Assembly (NCBI GenBank): GCA_964020085.1
Contig: CAXHUQ010000685.1
Span: 1 to 64,000, forward strand
DNA: 64,000 nt
DNA from: Micromussa lordhowensis
Lineage: Eukaryota; Cnidaria; Anthozoa; Scleractinia; Lobophylliidae
Reading direction: 5' to 3'
In this document: positions 1 to 8,812 of the stretch, in pieces
Numbering within the stretch: the stretch's first letter is position 1
Layout: each line of letters starts with the position of its first letter
Notes under the pieces: generated by a model
What the model was told of the DNA's origin: nothing
Databases searched by the model: none
The model's input: only the letters and a program-made list of their open reading frames with translations
Position numbers and translations under genes: made by a program

Positions 1-120
1 TTCTTGTGAAGAAATGTCTAACTAAGGTGATATGTTTTGTTTAAAGACAGCTGAGACATTTGATAGATTCCAGCAATGCACCAAGGAAATGTTTTCCGTT
101 ACGTTTAAATCATCTCCTTA

Positions 121-210
121 AAACCGGTTTGACCTGATCCCAACAAGCTATGTCCGCCATTTTGAATCATCAAATCCAACCGGTCTCGAACCCAGTCTGA
201 CCGGTTTGAC
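121..210 (+). promoter_or_regulatory. Cluster of three ACCGGT motifs upstream of the first TATA box
   Basis: AAACCGGTTT (121-130) is a perfect 10-bp palindrome and matches the Grainyhead/GRHL consensus AACCGGTT. AACCGGTC (178-185) and ACCGGTTT (200-207) are weaker relatives. The 11-mer ACCGGTTTGAC occurs twice, at 123-133 and 200-210. The cluster ends about 45 bp before the TATA box and is present in essentially every unit. That Grainyhead or CP2 proteins bind here is inference from the motif alone. Confidence 0.4.
154..164 (-). promoter_or_regulatory. YY1-like motif (CAAAATGGCGG on minus strand)
   Basis: CCGCCATTTTG reads CAAAATGGCGG on the minus strand, close to the YY1 core AANATGGCGGC. 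It lies between the first and second ACCGGT motifs and is retained in all units. Confidence 0.35.
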
Positions 211-221
211 AGTGCACCCTC

Positions 222-226
222 ATTGG
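222..226 (-). promoter_or_regulatory. Inverted CCAAT box
   Basis: ATTGG lies 28 bp before the TATA box, with NF-Y-type inverted orientation. It is lost as ATTGC in units 15, 18-24 and 34, and as ATTAG in unit 3. Confidence 0.45.
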
Positions 227-253
227 TTCTCAGACAAGTCTTTGTTCTTTCTC

Positions 254-261
254 TATATAAG
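254..261 (+). promoter_or_regulatory. TATA box 1 (TATATAAG)
   Basis: A canonical TATA sequence with a pyrimidine-rich 5' flank and a GC-rich 3' flank (GCGCG), invariant in all 44 units (253 bases after each unit start, shifted only by upstream indels). Transcription would be expected to start about 30 bp downstream, at 284-296, where TTCACTCC resembles an initiator. With the CCAAT and ACCGGT motifs upstream this is the best-supported core promoter in the unit. Confidence 0.6.
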
Positions 262-339
262 CGCGATATCACCCGGATGGTTGGGCGGTACGTTCACTCC
301 ACTACAACACACACATCTCAAACTCATGCAATATTCAAT

Positions 340-345
340 AATAAA
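340..345 (+). promoter_or_regulatory. AATAAA motif shortly after TATA box 1
   Basis: A consensus polyadenylation hexamer only ~50 bp beyond the expected start of transcript 1. It is followed by a CT-rich stretch (about 371-393) rather than a clear GT-rich element. It may be incidental in AT-rich DNA, or it could end a read-through transcript coming from the preceding unit. Confidence 0.25.
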
Positions 346-545
346 ACTCTTAAAACAATACATGTTTAACAGTATTCTCTCTCTCAATTTCCTTCACATG
401 TACCTACATGGCCTGCATCTGAATGTGAATGCAGGTTCATAATGGCCGGGGAGAAAGCGTGCAAGACTTTCATGCCAAATGGACAGCGAGATCTTTGAGT
501 CCTCAGCTTCTTCCGCTATAGTTTTCCCCTTCTTCTGGCCTCTTC

Positions 546-552
546 TATAAAA
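546..552 (+). promoter_or_regulatory. TATA box 2 (TATAAAA)
   Basis: A perfect TATAAAA preceded by a pyrimidine-rich run, kept in every unit. A start ~30-35 bp downstream (around 574-581) would give a 5' leader of ~115 nt before the ATG at 694. The stop codon of an upstream 34-codon frame (described in unit 2) lies inside this box. Confidence 0.5.
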
Positions 553-589
553 TGTTCTCCACAATCAAACTAGCAACACCACATTCTAT

Positions 590-598
590 CGCGCGCGC
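590..598. other. Alternating (CG)4C run
   Basis: CGCGCGCGC lies near the expected start from TATA box 2. It is an alternating purine-pyrimidine run of the kind that can adopt Z-DNA. No C-to-T or G-to-A decay is seen in any unit. Confidence 0.6.
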
Positions 599-693
599 AA
601 GATCGCAACGTTTATTATGACACAGTCACTTTAGTCTTCAGAACAAATTCAGGTTTTCCGTTGTGGCTGGAGTTTCGGCTGTCAACACAGAAA

Positions 694-883
694 ATGTTTT
701 TCGTCACTTGCTGGTTAGCGTTCAGTGCTGTCAGCAATGTCATTGGACACTTTACTAAGAATCGCTGCGATGAAAGGTAAGGGTAAATAACAAAGATAAT
801 ACTTTTCTAATGTCGAATGAGGGGAAAAAAAAAACTATTTGAAATCCGCAAACTGCTTCTCCAATTGCAGCGGCTTGTTGTAA
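694..883 (+). CDS. Putative short secreted peptide, two exons (694-776, 871-883)
   Basis: The ATG at 694 has A at -3 (GAAAATGT) and follows TATA box 2 by ~150 bp. The 28-codon open frame begins MFFVTCWLAFSAVSNVI, a signal-peptide-like hydrophobic stretch (residues 2-17), then a polar segment with a Cys at 25. The coding part ends in phase 2 at AAAG|GTAAGG, a near-consensus donor. Splicing to the acceptor at 869-870 replaces the last residue and adds Gly-Leu-Leu before TAA, giving 31 residues; without splicing, TAA at 778 gives 28. Across the 43 full units I saw no frameshift or nonsense change. Amino-acid changes are only Phe20Leu, Val4Leu and Asp26Gly, beside two silent ones. I do not recognise the peptide. 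The true second exon may lie elsewhere or the frame may be chance. In most units the ATG is 695 bases after the unit start. Confidence 0.3.
777..870 (+). other. Putative 94-bp intron
   Basis: It starts GTAAGG after AAAG and ends CTGCTTCTCCAATTGCAG, a pyrimidine-rich acceptor. The G/A homopolymer (about 822-835) lies inside. Units 1-4 keep TTGCAG, units 5-14 and many later units have TGGCAG, and a third group has TGGCTG or TGGCTT with no AG. The donor becomes GTCAGG in units 15, 19, 21, 24, 26 and 34. Confidence 0.35.
822..836 (+). repeat. G/A homopolymer tract (length-variable)
   Basis: A short G run followed by an A run. G counts range from three to six and A counts from about seven to twelve between units, making it the main source of 1-2 bp length differences. 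Units 9, 13, 16 and 33 carry an AAAC interruption. Part of the variation could be sequencing error. Confidence 0.8.
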
Positions 884-1059
884 AAGTTCCACGACTTTAG
901 TTTTTTGTTAGTATTATCGCAAGAAGAAGCAACTTTCAAGATTTATTTTATTAATATTCTAAATTGCGTTTACAAACTATAATGAGACCAGCCGTTATGA
1001 GAAGAAAGATCAGTTTGCCTTATCGGTGGACAGTGTAAACAAAAGGGTCGCGTGGCGAG

Positions 1060-1070
1060 TTGGCGCGGAA
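1060..1070 (+). promoter_or_regulatory. E2F-like site (TTGGCGCGGAA)
   Basis: Close to the E2F/DP consensus TTTSGCGCGAAA, invariant across units, 38 bp before a TATA-like box. Function is inferred from motif similarity only. Confidence 0.35.
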
Positions 1071-1107
1071 CATTTGTTGCTGGTTTTCAGTGCCACGCCA
1101 TTCAAAA

Positions 1108-1114
1108 TATAAAT
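1108..1114 (+). promoter_or_regulatory. TATA-like box 3 (TATAAAT)
   Basis: TATAAAT matches the TATAWAW consensus. It stands 54 bp before the ATG of the 81-codon frame (1168) and 38 bp after the E2F-like site. It is unchanged in all units. Weaker than boxes 1 and 2 because the surroundings are AT-rich. Confidence 0.35.
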
Positions 1115-1167
1115 CAAAACTGTTCAGTAGATGAAGTCCAGAATCTGAGAAAAGAAAGAAGGTAACT

Positions 1168-1232
1168 ATGGCAAAGACTCTCGCCAAGATCCAGGTCACA
1201 GCAATTTTTCTTCTGCAAGATATGCGGAGAAG

Positions 1233-1270
<38 letters not shown>

Positions 1271-1413
1271 CGCCCATCCGGATGGCCACCAACATGGCAG
1301 CCGGAAACCAACCGAAACATCTTTCACTGAGGTTTGCTACAAAAGGAGAAATTTATCTCTCGAGGAACTCAAAAACGATTAAAATAATACGAGCCAGAGT
1401 AATTGCGAATTAA
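1168..1413 (+). CDS. Uncertain 81-codon open frame
   Basis: Begins MAKTLAKIQVTAIFLLQDM and is basic, with a Kozak-like AACTATGG start. It is open in 41 of 43 full units: unit 17 has an early stop and unit 33 a frameshift. Against it: the most variable residue (Ala/Gly/Asp at position 40) reflects a single base in a DNA palindrome, a 68-codon frame is open on the opposite strand over the same bases, and no domain is recognisable. The GCCATGTTGG...CCAACATGGC core looks like a dispersed anthozoan repeat. I think it more likely non-coding than coding. Confidence 0.12.
1238..1243 (-). promoter_or_regulatory. TATA-like box on the minus strand (TATAAA)
   Basis: The minus strand reads CTCTATAAATTT just downstream (in that direction) of the YY1-like palindrome. 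It raises the possibility of divergent or antisense transcription, but no convincing minus-strand gene follows. Confidence 0.25.
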
Positions 1414-1469
1414 AGCTCAAATGATTTCGATTAGGACAGTGTAACAATAGGTAGTTGTTCTAACTTGTG

Positions 1470-2703
1470 TTCTTGTGAAGAAATGTCTAACTAAGGTGAT
1501 ATGTTTTGTTTAAAGACGGCTGAGACATTTGATAGATTCCAGCAATGCACCAAGGAAATGTTTTCCGTTACGTTTAAATCATCTCCTTAAAACCGGTTTG
1601 ACCTGATCCCAACAAGCTATGTCCGCCATTTTGAATCATCAAATCCAACCGGTCTCGAACCCAGTCTGACCGGTTTGACAGTGCACCCTCATTGGTTCTC
1701 AGACAAGTCTTTGTTCTTTCTCTATATAAGCGCGATATCACCCGGATGGTTGGGCGGTACGTTCACTCCACTACAACACACACATCTCTCTTAAAAACTC
1801 ATGCAATATTCAATAATAAAACTCTTAAAACAATACATGTTTAACAGTATTCTCTCTCTCAATTTCCTTCACATGTACCTACATGGCCTGCATCTGAATG
1901 TGAATGCAGGTTCATAATGGGGAGAAAGCGTGCAAGACTTTCATGCCAAATGGACAGCGAGATCTTTGAGTCCTCAGCTTCTTCCGCTATAGTTTTCCCC
2001 TTCTTCTGGCCTCTTCTATAAAATGTTCTCCACAATCAAACTAGCAACACCACATTCTATCGCGCGCGCAAGATCGCAACGTTTATTATGACACAGTCAC
2101 TTTAGTCTTCAGAACAAATTCAGGTTTTCCGTTGTGGCTGGAGTTTCGGCTGTCAACACAGAAAATGTTTTTCGTCACTTGCTGGTTAGCGTTCAGTGCT
2201 GTCAGCAATGTCATTGGACACTTAACTAAGAATCGCTGCGATGAAAGGTAAGGGTAAATAACAAAGATAATACTTTTCTAATGTCGAATGAGGGGAAAAA
2301 AAAAACTATTTGAACTCCGCAAACTGCTTCTCCAATTGCAGCGGCTTGTTGTAAAAGTTCCACGACTTTAGTTTTTTGTTAGTATTATCGCAAGAAGAAG
2401 CAACTTTCAAGATTTATTTTATTAATATTCTAAATTGCGTTTACAAAATATAATGAGACCAGCCGTTATGAGAAGAAAGATCAGTTTGCCTTATCGGTGG
2501 ACAGTGTAAACAAAAGGGTCGCGTGGCGAGTTGGCGCGGAACATTTGTTGCTGGTTTTCAGTGCCACGCCATTCAAAATATAAATCAAAACTGTTCAGTA
2601 GATGAAGTCCAGAATCTGAGAAAAGAAAGAAGGTAACTATGGCAAAGACTCTCGCCAAGATCCAGGTCACAGCAATTTTTCTTCTGCAAGATATGCGGAG
2701 AAG

Positions 2704-2741
<38 letters not shown>

Positions 2742-2940
2742 CGCCCATCCGGATGGGCACCAAAATGGCAGCCGGAAACCAACCGAAACATCTTTCACTG
2801 AGGTTTGCTACAAAAGGAGAAATTTATCTCTCGAGGAACTCAAAAACGATTAAAATAATACGAGCCAGAGTAATTGCGAATTAAAGCTCAAATGATTTCG
2901 ATTAGGACAGTGTAACAATAGGTAGTTGTTCTAACTTGTG
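1470..2940 (+). repeat. Array unit 2 (zone I)
   Basis: Has the long form ATCTCTCTTAAAAACTC and lacks the 4-bp insertion. CACTTAACT changes peptide residue 20 from Phe to Leu, a change shared with unit 3. ATTGCAG is kept. The palindrome right arm reads GGGCACCAAAATGGCAG, also shared with unit 3. Confidence 0.97.
1917..2021 (+). CDS. Uncertain 34-codon open frame between TATA boxes 1 and 2 (unit 2 copy)
   Basis: Begins MGRKRARLSCQMDSEIFESS. The start ATAATGG has A at -3 and G at +4, the strongest start context after TATA box 1. It stops at a TAA inside TATA box 2. Units 1 and 6 have a 4-bp insertion right after the ATG that shifts the frame. Elsewhere the frame stays open, with substitutions such as Glu-to-Asp, Ser-to-Thr and Phe-to-Leu. 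It is short, basic then hydrophobic, without recognisable family; several upstream ATGs would precede it on a transcript from box 1. Could be chance. Confidence 0.15.
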   Translation: MGRKRARLSCQMDSEIFESSASSAIVFPFFWPLL

Positions 2941-4168
2941 TTCTTGTGAAGAAATGTCTAACTAAGGTGATATGTTTTGTTTAAAGACAGCTGAGACATT
3001 TGATAGATTCCAGCAATGCACCAAGGAAATGTTTTCCGTTACGTTTAAATCATCTCCTTAAAACCGGTTTGACCTGATCCCAACAAGCTATGTCCGCCAT
3101 TTTGAATCATCAAATCCAACCGGTCTCGAACCCAGTCTGACCGGTTTGACAGTGCACCCTCATTAGTTCTCAGACAAGTCTTTGTTCTTTCTCTATATAA
3201 GCGCGATATCACCCGGATGGTTGGGCGGTACGTTCACTCCACTACAACACACACATCTCAAACTCATGCAATATTCAATAATAAAACTCTTAAAACAATA
3301 CATGTTTAACAGTATTCTCTCTCTCAATTTCCTTCACATGTACCTACATGGCCTGCATCTGAATGTGAATGCAGGTTCATAATGGGGAGAAAGCGTGCAA
3401 GACTTTCATGCCAAATGGACAGCGAGATCTTTGAGTCCTCAGCTTCTTCCGCTATAGTTTTCCCCTTCTTCTGGCCTCTTCTATAAAATGTTCTCCACAA
3501 TCAAACTAGCAACACCACATTCTATCGCGCGCGCAAGATCGCAACGTTTATTATGACACAGTCACTTTAGTCTTCAGAACAAATTCAGGTTTTCCGTTGT
3601 GGCTGGAGTTTCGGCTGTCAACACAGAAAATGTTTTTCGTCACTTGCTGGTTAGCGTTCAGTGCTGTCAGCAATGTCATTGGACACTTAACTAAGAATCG
3701 CTGCGATGAAAGGTAAGGGTAAATAACAAAGATAATACTTTTCTAATGTCGAATGAGGGGAAAAAAAAAACTATTTGAACTCCGCAAACTGCTTCTCCAA
3801 TTGCAGCGGCTTGTTGTAAAAGTTCCACGACTTTAGTTTTTTGTTAGTATTATCGCAAGAAGAAGCAACTTTCAAGATTTATTTTATTAATATTCTAAAT
3901 TGCGTTTACAAAATATAATGAGACCAGCCGTTATGAGAAGAAAGATCAGTTTGCCTTATCGGTGGACAGTGTAAACAAAAGGGTCGCGTGGCGAGTTGGC
4001 GCGGAACATTTGTTGCTGGTTTTCAGTGCCACGCCATTCAAAATATAAATCAAAACTGTTCAGTAGATGAAGTCCAGAATCTGAGAAAAGAAAGAAGGTA
4101 ACTATGGCAAAGACTCTCGCCAAGATCCAGGTCACAGCAATTTTTCTTCTGCAAGATATGCGGAGAAG

Positions 4169-4206
<38 letters not shown>

Positions 4207-4405
4207 CGCCCATCCGGATGGGCACCAAAATGGCAGCCGGAAACCAACCGAAACATCTTTCACTGAGGTTTGCTACAAAAGGAGAAATTTATCTCTCGAG
4301 GAACTCAAAAACGATTAAAATAATACGAGCCAGAGTAATTGCGAATTAAAGCTCAAATGATTTCGATTAGGACAGTGTAACAATAGGTAGTTGTTCTAAC
4401 TTGTG
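2941..4405 (+). repeat. Array unit 3 (zone I)
   Basis: Short form, 1465 bp. The inverted CCAAT box is mutated to ATTAG at 3162-3166, the only unit with this change. It carries CACTTAACT, ATTGCAG and the AAAATGGCAG palindrome arm of unit 2, and starts with GACAGCTG like units 1 and 4. Confidence 0.97.
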
Positions 4406-5633
4406 TTCTTGTGAAGAAATGTCTAACTAAGGTGATATGTTTTGTTTAAAGACAGCTGAGACATTTGATAGATTCCAGCAATGCACCAAGGAAATGTTTT
4501 CCGTTACGTTTAAATCATCTCCTTAAAACCGGTTTGACCTGATCCCAACAAGCTATGTCCGCCATTTTGAATCATCAAATCCAACCGGTCTCGAACCCAG
4601 TCTGACCGGTTTGACAGTGCACCCTCATTGGTTCTCAGACAAGTCTTTGTTCTTTCTCTATATAAGCGCGATATCACCCGGATGGTTGGGCGGTACGTTC
4701 ACTCCACTACAACACACACATCTCAAACTCATGCAATATTCAATAATAAAACTCTTAAAACAATACATGTTTAACAGTATTCTCTCTCTCAATTTCCTTC
4801 ACATGTACCTACATGGCCTGCATCTGAATGTGAATGCAGGTTCATAATGGGGAGAAAGCGTGCAAGACTTTCATGCCAAATGGACAGCGAGATCTTTGAG
4901 TCCTCAGCTTCTTCCGCTATAGTTTTCCCCTTCTTCTGGCCTCTTCTATAAAATGTTCTCCACAATCAAACTAGCAACACCACATTCTATCGCGCGCGCA
5001 AGATCGCAACGTTTATTATGACACAGTCACTTTAGTCTTCAGAACAAATTCAGGTTTTCCGTTGTGGCTGGAGTTTCGGCTGTCAACACAGAAAATGTTT
5101 TTCGTCACTTGCTGGTTAGCGTTCAGTGCTGTCAGCAATGTCATTGGACACTTTACTAAGAATCGCTGCGATGAAAGGTAAGGGTAAATAACAAAGATAA
5201 TAGTTTTCTAATGTCGAATGAGGGAAAAAAAAAAACTATTTGAACTCCGCAAACTGCTTCTCCAATTGCAGCGGCTTGTTGTAAAAGTTCCACGACTTTA
5301 GTTTTTTGTTATTATTATCGCAAGAAGAAGCAACTTTCAAGATTTATTTTATTAATATTCTAAATTGCGTTTACAAAATATAATGAGACCAGCCGTTATG
5401 AGAAGAAAGATCAGTTTGCCTTATCGGTGGACAGTGTAAACAAAAGGGTCGCGTGGCGAGTTGGCGCGGAACATTTGTTGCTGGTTTTCAGTGCCACGCC
5501 ATTCAAAATATAAATCAAAACTGTTCAGTAGATGAAATCCAGAATCTGAGAAAAGAAAGAAGGTAACTATGGCAAAGACTCCCGCCAAGATCCAGGTCAC
5601 AGCAATTTTTCTTCTGCAAGATATGCGGAGAAG

Positions 5634-5671
<38 letters not shown>

Positions 5672-5870
5672 CGCCCATCCGGATGGCCACCAACATGGCA
5701 GCCGGAAACCAACCGAAACATCTTTCACTGAGGTTTGCTACAAAAGGAGAAATTTATCTCTCGAGGAACTCAAAAACGATTAAAATAATACGAGCCAGAG
5801 TAATTGCGAATTAAAGCTCAAATGATTTCGATTAGGACAGTGTAACAATAGGTAGTTGTTCTAACTTGTG
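4406..5870 (+). repeat. Array unit 4 (zone I)
   Basis: Short form. Private variants are AATAGTTTTC, GAGGGAAAAAAAAAAAC, TTATTATTATCG, GATGAAATCC and ACTCCCGCC; the last gives Leu-to-Pro at residue 5 of the 81-codon frame. ATTGCAG is kept, and the palindrome base is C. Confidence 0.97.
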
Positions 5871-7099
5871 TTCTTGTGAAGAAATGTCTAACTAAGGTGA
5901 TATGTTTTGTTTAAAGACGGCTGAGACATTTGATAGATTCCAGCAATGCACCAAGGAAATGTTTTCCGTTACGTTTAAATCATCTCCTTAAAACCGGTTT
6001 GACCTGATCCCAACAAGCTATGTCCGCCATTTTGAATCATCAAATCCAACCGGTCTCGAACCCAGTCTGACCGGTTTGACAGTGCACCCTCATTGGTTCT
6101 CAGACAAGTCTTTGTTCTTTCTCTATATAAGCGCGATATCACCCGGATGGTTGGGCGGTACGTTCACTCCACTACAACACACACATCTCAAACTCATGCA
6201 ATATTCAATAATAAAACTCTTAAAACAATACATGTTTAACAGTATTCTCTCTCTCAATTTCCTTCACATGTACCTACATGGCCTGCATCTGAATGTGAAT
6301 GCAGGTTCATAATGGGGAGAAAGCGTGCAAGACTTTCATGCCAAATGGACAGCGAGATCTTTGAGTCCTCAGCTTCTTCCGCTATAGTTTTCCCCTTCTT
6401 CTGGCCTCTTCTATAAAATGTTCTCCACAATCAAACTAGCAACACCACATTCTATCGCGCGCGCAAGATCGCAACGTTTATTATGACACAGTCACTTTAG
6501 TCTTCAGAACAAATTCAGGTTTTCCGTTGTGGCTGGAGTTTCGGCTGTCAACACAGAAAATGTTTTTCGTCACTTGCTGGTTAGCGTTCAGTGCTGTCAG
6601 CAATGTCATTGGACACTTTACTAAGAATCGCTGCGATGAAAGGTAAGGGTAAATAACAAAGATAATACTTTTCTAATGTCGAATGAGGGGGAAAAAAAAA
6701 ACTATTTGAACTCTCCAAACTGCTTCTCCAATGGCAGCGGCTTGTTGTAAAAGTTCCACGACTTTAGTTTTTTGTTAGTATTATCGCAAGAAGAAGCAAC
6801 TTTCAAGATTTATTTTATTAATATTCTAAATTGCGTTTACAAAATATAATGAGACCAGCCGTTATGAGAAGAAAGATCAGTTTGCCTTATCGGTGGACAG
6901 TGTAAACAAAAGGGTCGCGTGGCGAGTTGGCGCGGAACATTTGTTGCTGGTTTTCAGTGCCACGCCATTCAAAATATAAATCAAAACTGTTCAGTAGATG
7001 AAGTCCAGAATCTGAGAAAAGAAAGAAGGTAACTATGGCAAAGACTCTCGCCAAGATCCAGGTCACAGCAATTTTTCTTCTGCAAGATATGCGGAGAAG

Positions 7100-7137
<38 letters not shown>

Positions 7138-7336
7138 CGCCCATCCGGATGGCCACCAACATGGCGGCCGGAAACCAACAGAAACATCTTTCACTGAGGT
7201 TTGCTACAAAAGGAGAAATTTATCTCTCGAGGAACTCAAAAACGATTAAAATAATACGAGCCAGAGTAATTGCGAATTAAAGCTCAAATGATTTCGATTA
7301 GGACAGTGTAACAATAGGTAGTTGTTCTAACTTCTG
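5871..7336 (+). repeat. Array unit 5 (zone I/II transition)
   Basis: The front half is zone I-like (short form, CAACAAGC). The back half is the first with TGGCAG in place of TTGCAG, CATGGCGGCC in place of CATGGCAGCC, and CCAACAG in place of CCAACCG. This suggests a recombination junction inside the unit. Private variants are GAACTCTCC and the end CTTCTG. Confidence 0.97.
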
Positions 7337-8575
7337 TTCTTGTGAAGAAATGTCTAACTAAGGTGATATGTTTTGTTTAGAGACGGCTGAGACATTTGAT
7401 AGATTCCAGCAATGCACCAAGGAAATGTTTTCCGTTACGTTTAAATCATCTCCTTAAAACCGGTTTGACCTGATCCCAACGAGCTATGTCCGCCATTTTG
7501 AATCATCAAATCCAACCGGTCTCGAACCCAGTCTGACCGGTTTGACAGTGCACCCTCATTGGTTCTCAGACAAGTCTTTGTTCTTTCTCTATATAAGCGC
7601 GATATCACCCGGATGGTTGGGCGGTACGTTCACTCCACTACAACACACACATCTCTCTTAAAAACTCATGCAATATTCAATAATAAAACTCTTAAAACAA
7701 TACATGTTTAACAGTATTCTCTCTCTCAATTTCCTTCACATGTACCTACATGGCCTGCATCTGAATGTGAATGCAGGTTCATAATGGCCGGGGAGAAAGC
7801 GTGCAAGACTTTCATGCCAAATGGACAGCGAGATCTTTGAGTCCTCAGCTTCTTCCGCTATAGTTTTCCCCTTCTTCTGGCCTCTTCTATAAAATGTTCT
7901 CCACAATCAAACTAGCAACACCACATTCTATCGCGCGCGCAAGATCGCAACGTTTATTATGACACAGTCACTTTAGTCTTCAGAACAAATTAAGGTTTTC
8001 CGTTGTGGCTGGAGTTTCGGCTGTCAACACAGAAAATGTTTTTCGTCACTTGCTGGTTAGCGTTCAGTGCTGTCAGCAATGTCATTGGACACTTTACTAA
8101 GAATCGCTGCGATGAAAGGTAAGGGTAAATAACAAAGATAATACTTTTCTAATGTCGAATGAGGGGGAAAAAAAAAACTATTTGAACTCCGCAAACTGCT
8201 TCTCCAATGGCAGCGGCTTGTTGTAAAAGTTCCACGACTTTAGTTTTTTGTTAGTATTATCGCAAGAAGAAGCAACTTTCAAGATTTATTTTATTAATAT
8301 TCTAAATTGCGTTTACAAAATATAATGAGACCAGCCGTTATGAGAAGAAAGATCAGTTTGCCTTATCGGTGGACAGTGTAAACAAAAGGGTCGCGTGGCG
8401 AGTTGGCGCGGAACATTTGTTGCTGGTTTTCAGTGCCACGCCATTCAAAATATAAATCAAAACTGTTCAGTAGATGAAGTCCAGAATCTGAGAAAAGAAA
8501 GAAGGTAACTATGGCAAAGACTCTCGCCAAGATCCAGGTCACAGCAATTTTTCTTCTGCAAGATATGCGGAGAAG

Positions 8576-8613
<38 letters not shown>

Positions 8614-8812
8614 CGCCCATCCGGATGGGCACCAACATGGCGGCCGGAAACCAACAGAAACATCTTTCACTGAGGTTTGCTACAAAAGGAGAAATTTATC
8701 TCTCGAGGAACTCAAAAACGATTAAAATAATACGAGCCAGAGTAATTGCGAATTAAAGCTCAAATGATTTCGATTAGGACAGTGTAACAATAGGTAGTTG
8801 TTCTAACTTATG
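7337..8812 (+). repeat. Array unit 6 (zone II)
   Basis: 1476 bp: the long form plus the 4-bp insertion after ATG 7784 that is otherwise seen only in unit 1. First unit with TTTAGAGACGG and CAACGAGC. It has AAATTAAGG. The palindrome base is G, giving the best-matched arms (8603-8642). Confidence 0.97.
8603..8642. repeat. 40-bp near-perfect palindrome (unit 6 copy)
   Basis: Arms 8603-8622 and 8623-8642 are reverse complements with one mismatch (GGCGCC against GGCACC). The arms carry inverted CCAACATGGC sequences resembling YY1 sites. Each unit has this structure, with one to four mismatches. The copy in units 1-4 has CAGCC instead of CGGCC at the outer edge. It could form a hairpin or cruciform, or be the trace of a dispersed element. 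Confidence 0.75.

Larger units (their letters stand above)
1..1469 (+). repeat. Array unit 1 (zone I)
   Basis: Reference unit for the internal features listed here. It has the short form ATCTCAAACTCATG and a 4-bp GGCC/CCGG-type insertion just after ATG 442, shared only with unit 6. It has acceptor-like ATTGCAG at 864-870. Private variants are GAAATCCGC (841) and ACAAACTATAATG (972). The palindrome base is C (GATGGCCACC), followed by CATGGCAGCC and CCAACCG. Confidence 0.97.

Noticed and set aside
182..192. Perfect tRNA B-box on the minus strand (GGTTCGAGACC)
   Set aside because: No A-box is found at a suitable distance on that strand, the flanking stem does not pair as a T-arm, and unit 7 destroys the motif. 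Probably a chance match inside the ACCGGT region rather than a tRNA or SINE promoter.
340..400. Functional poly(A) site ending a transcript from TATA box 1
   Set aside because: AATAAA lies only ~50 bp after the expected start and the DNA is AT-rich. I keep the motif as a low-confidence feature but not the claim.
206..442. 78-codon plus-strand frame across TATA box 1
   Set aside because: It runs through the promoter elements, is broken by a 6-bp insertion containing TAA in most units, and in zone V its 3' part also gains TAG. It looks like chance opening in DNA without stops.
1114..1320. 68-codon minus-strand open frame, repeated in every unit
   Set aside because: It is the antisense of the 81-codon plus frame over the same palindrome-bearing DNA, has no recognisable domain, and no promoter or splice structure supports it beyond a lone minus-strand TATA-like string.
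1..1469. Unit as a 5S rRNA, U1-U6 or U11/U12 snRNA, spliced-leader or histone repeat
   Set aside because: Both strands of the unit were read for the conserved cores of these RNAs and for the histone 3' stem-loop; none was seen. Tandem arrangement alone is not evidence.
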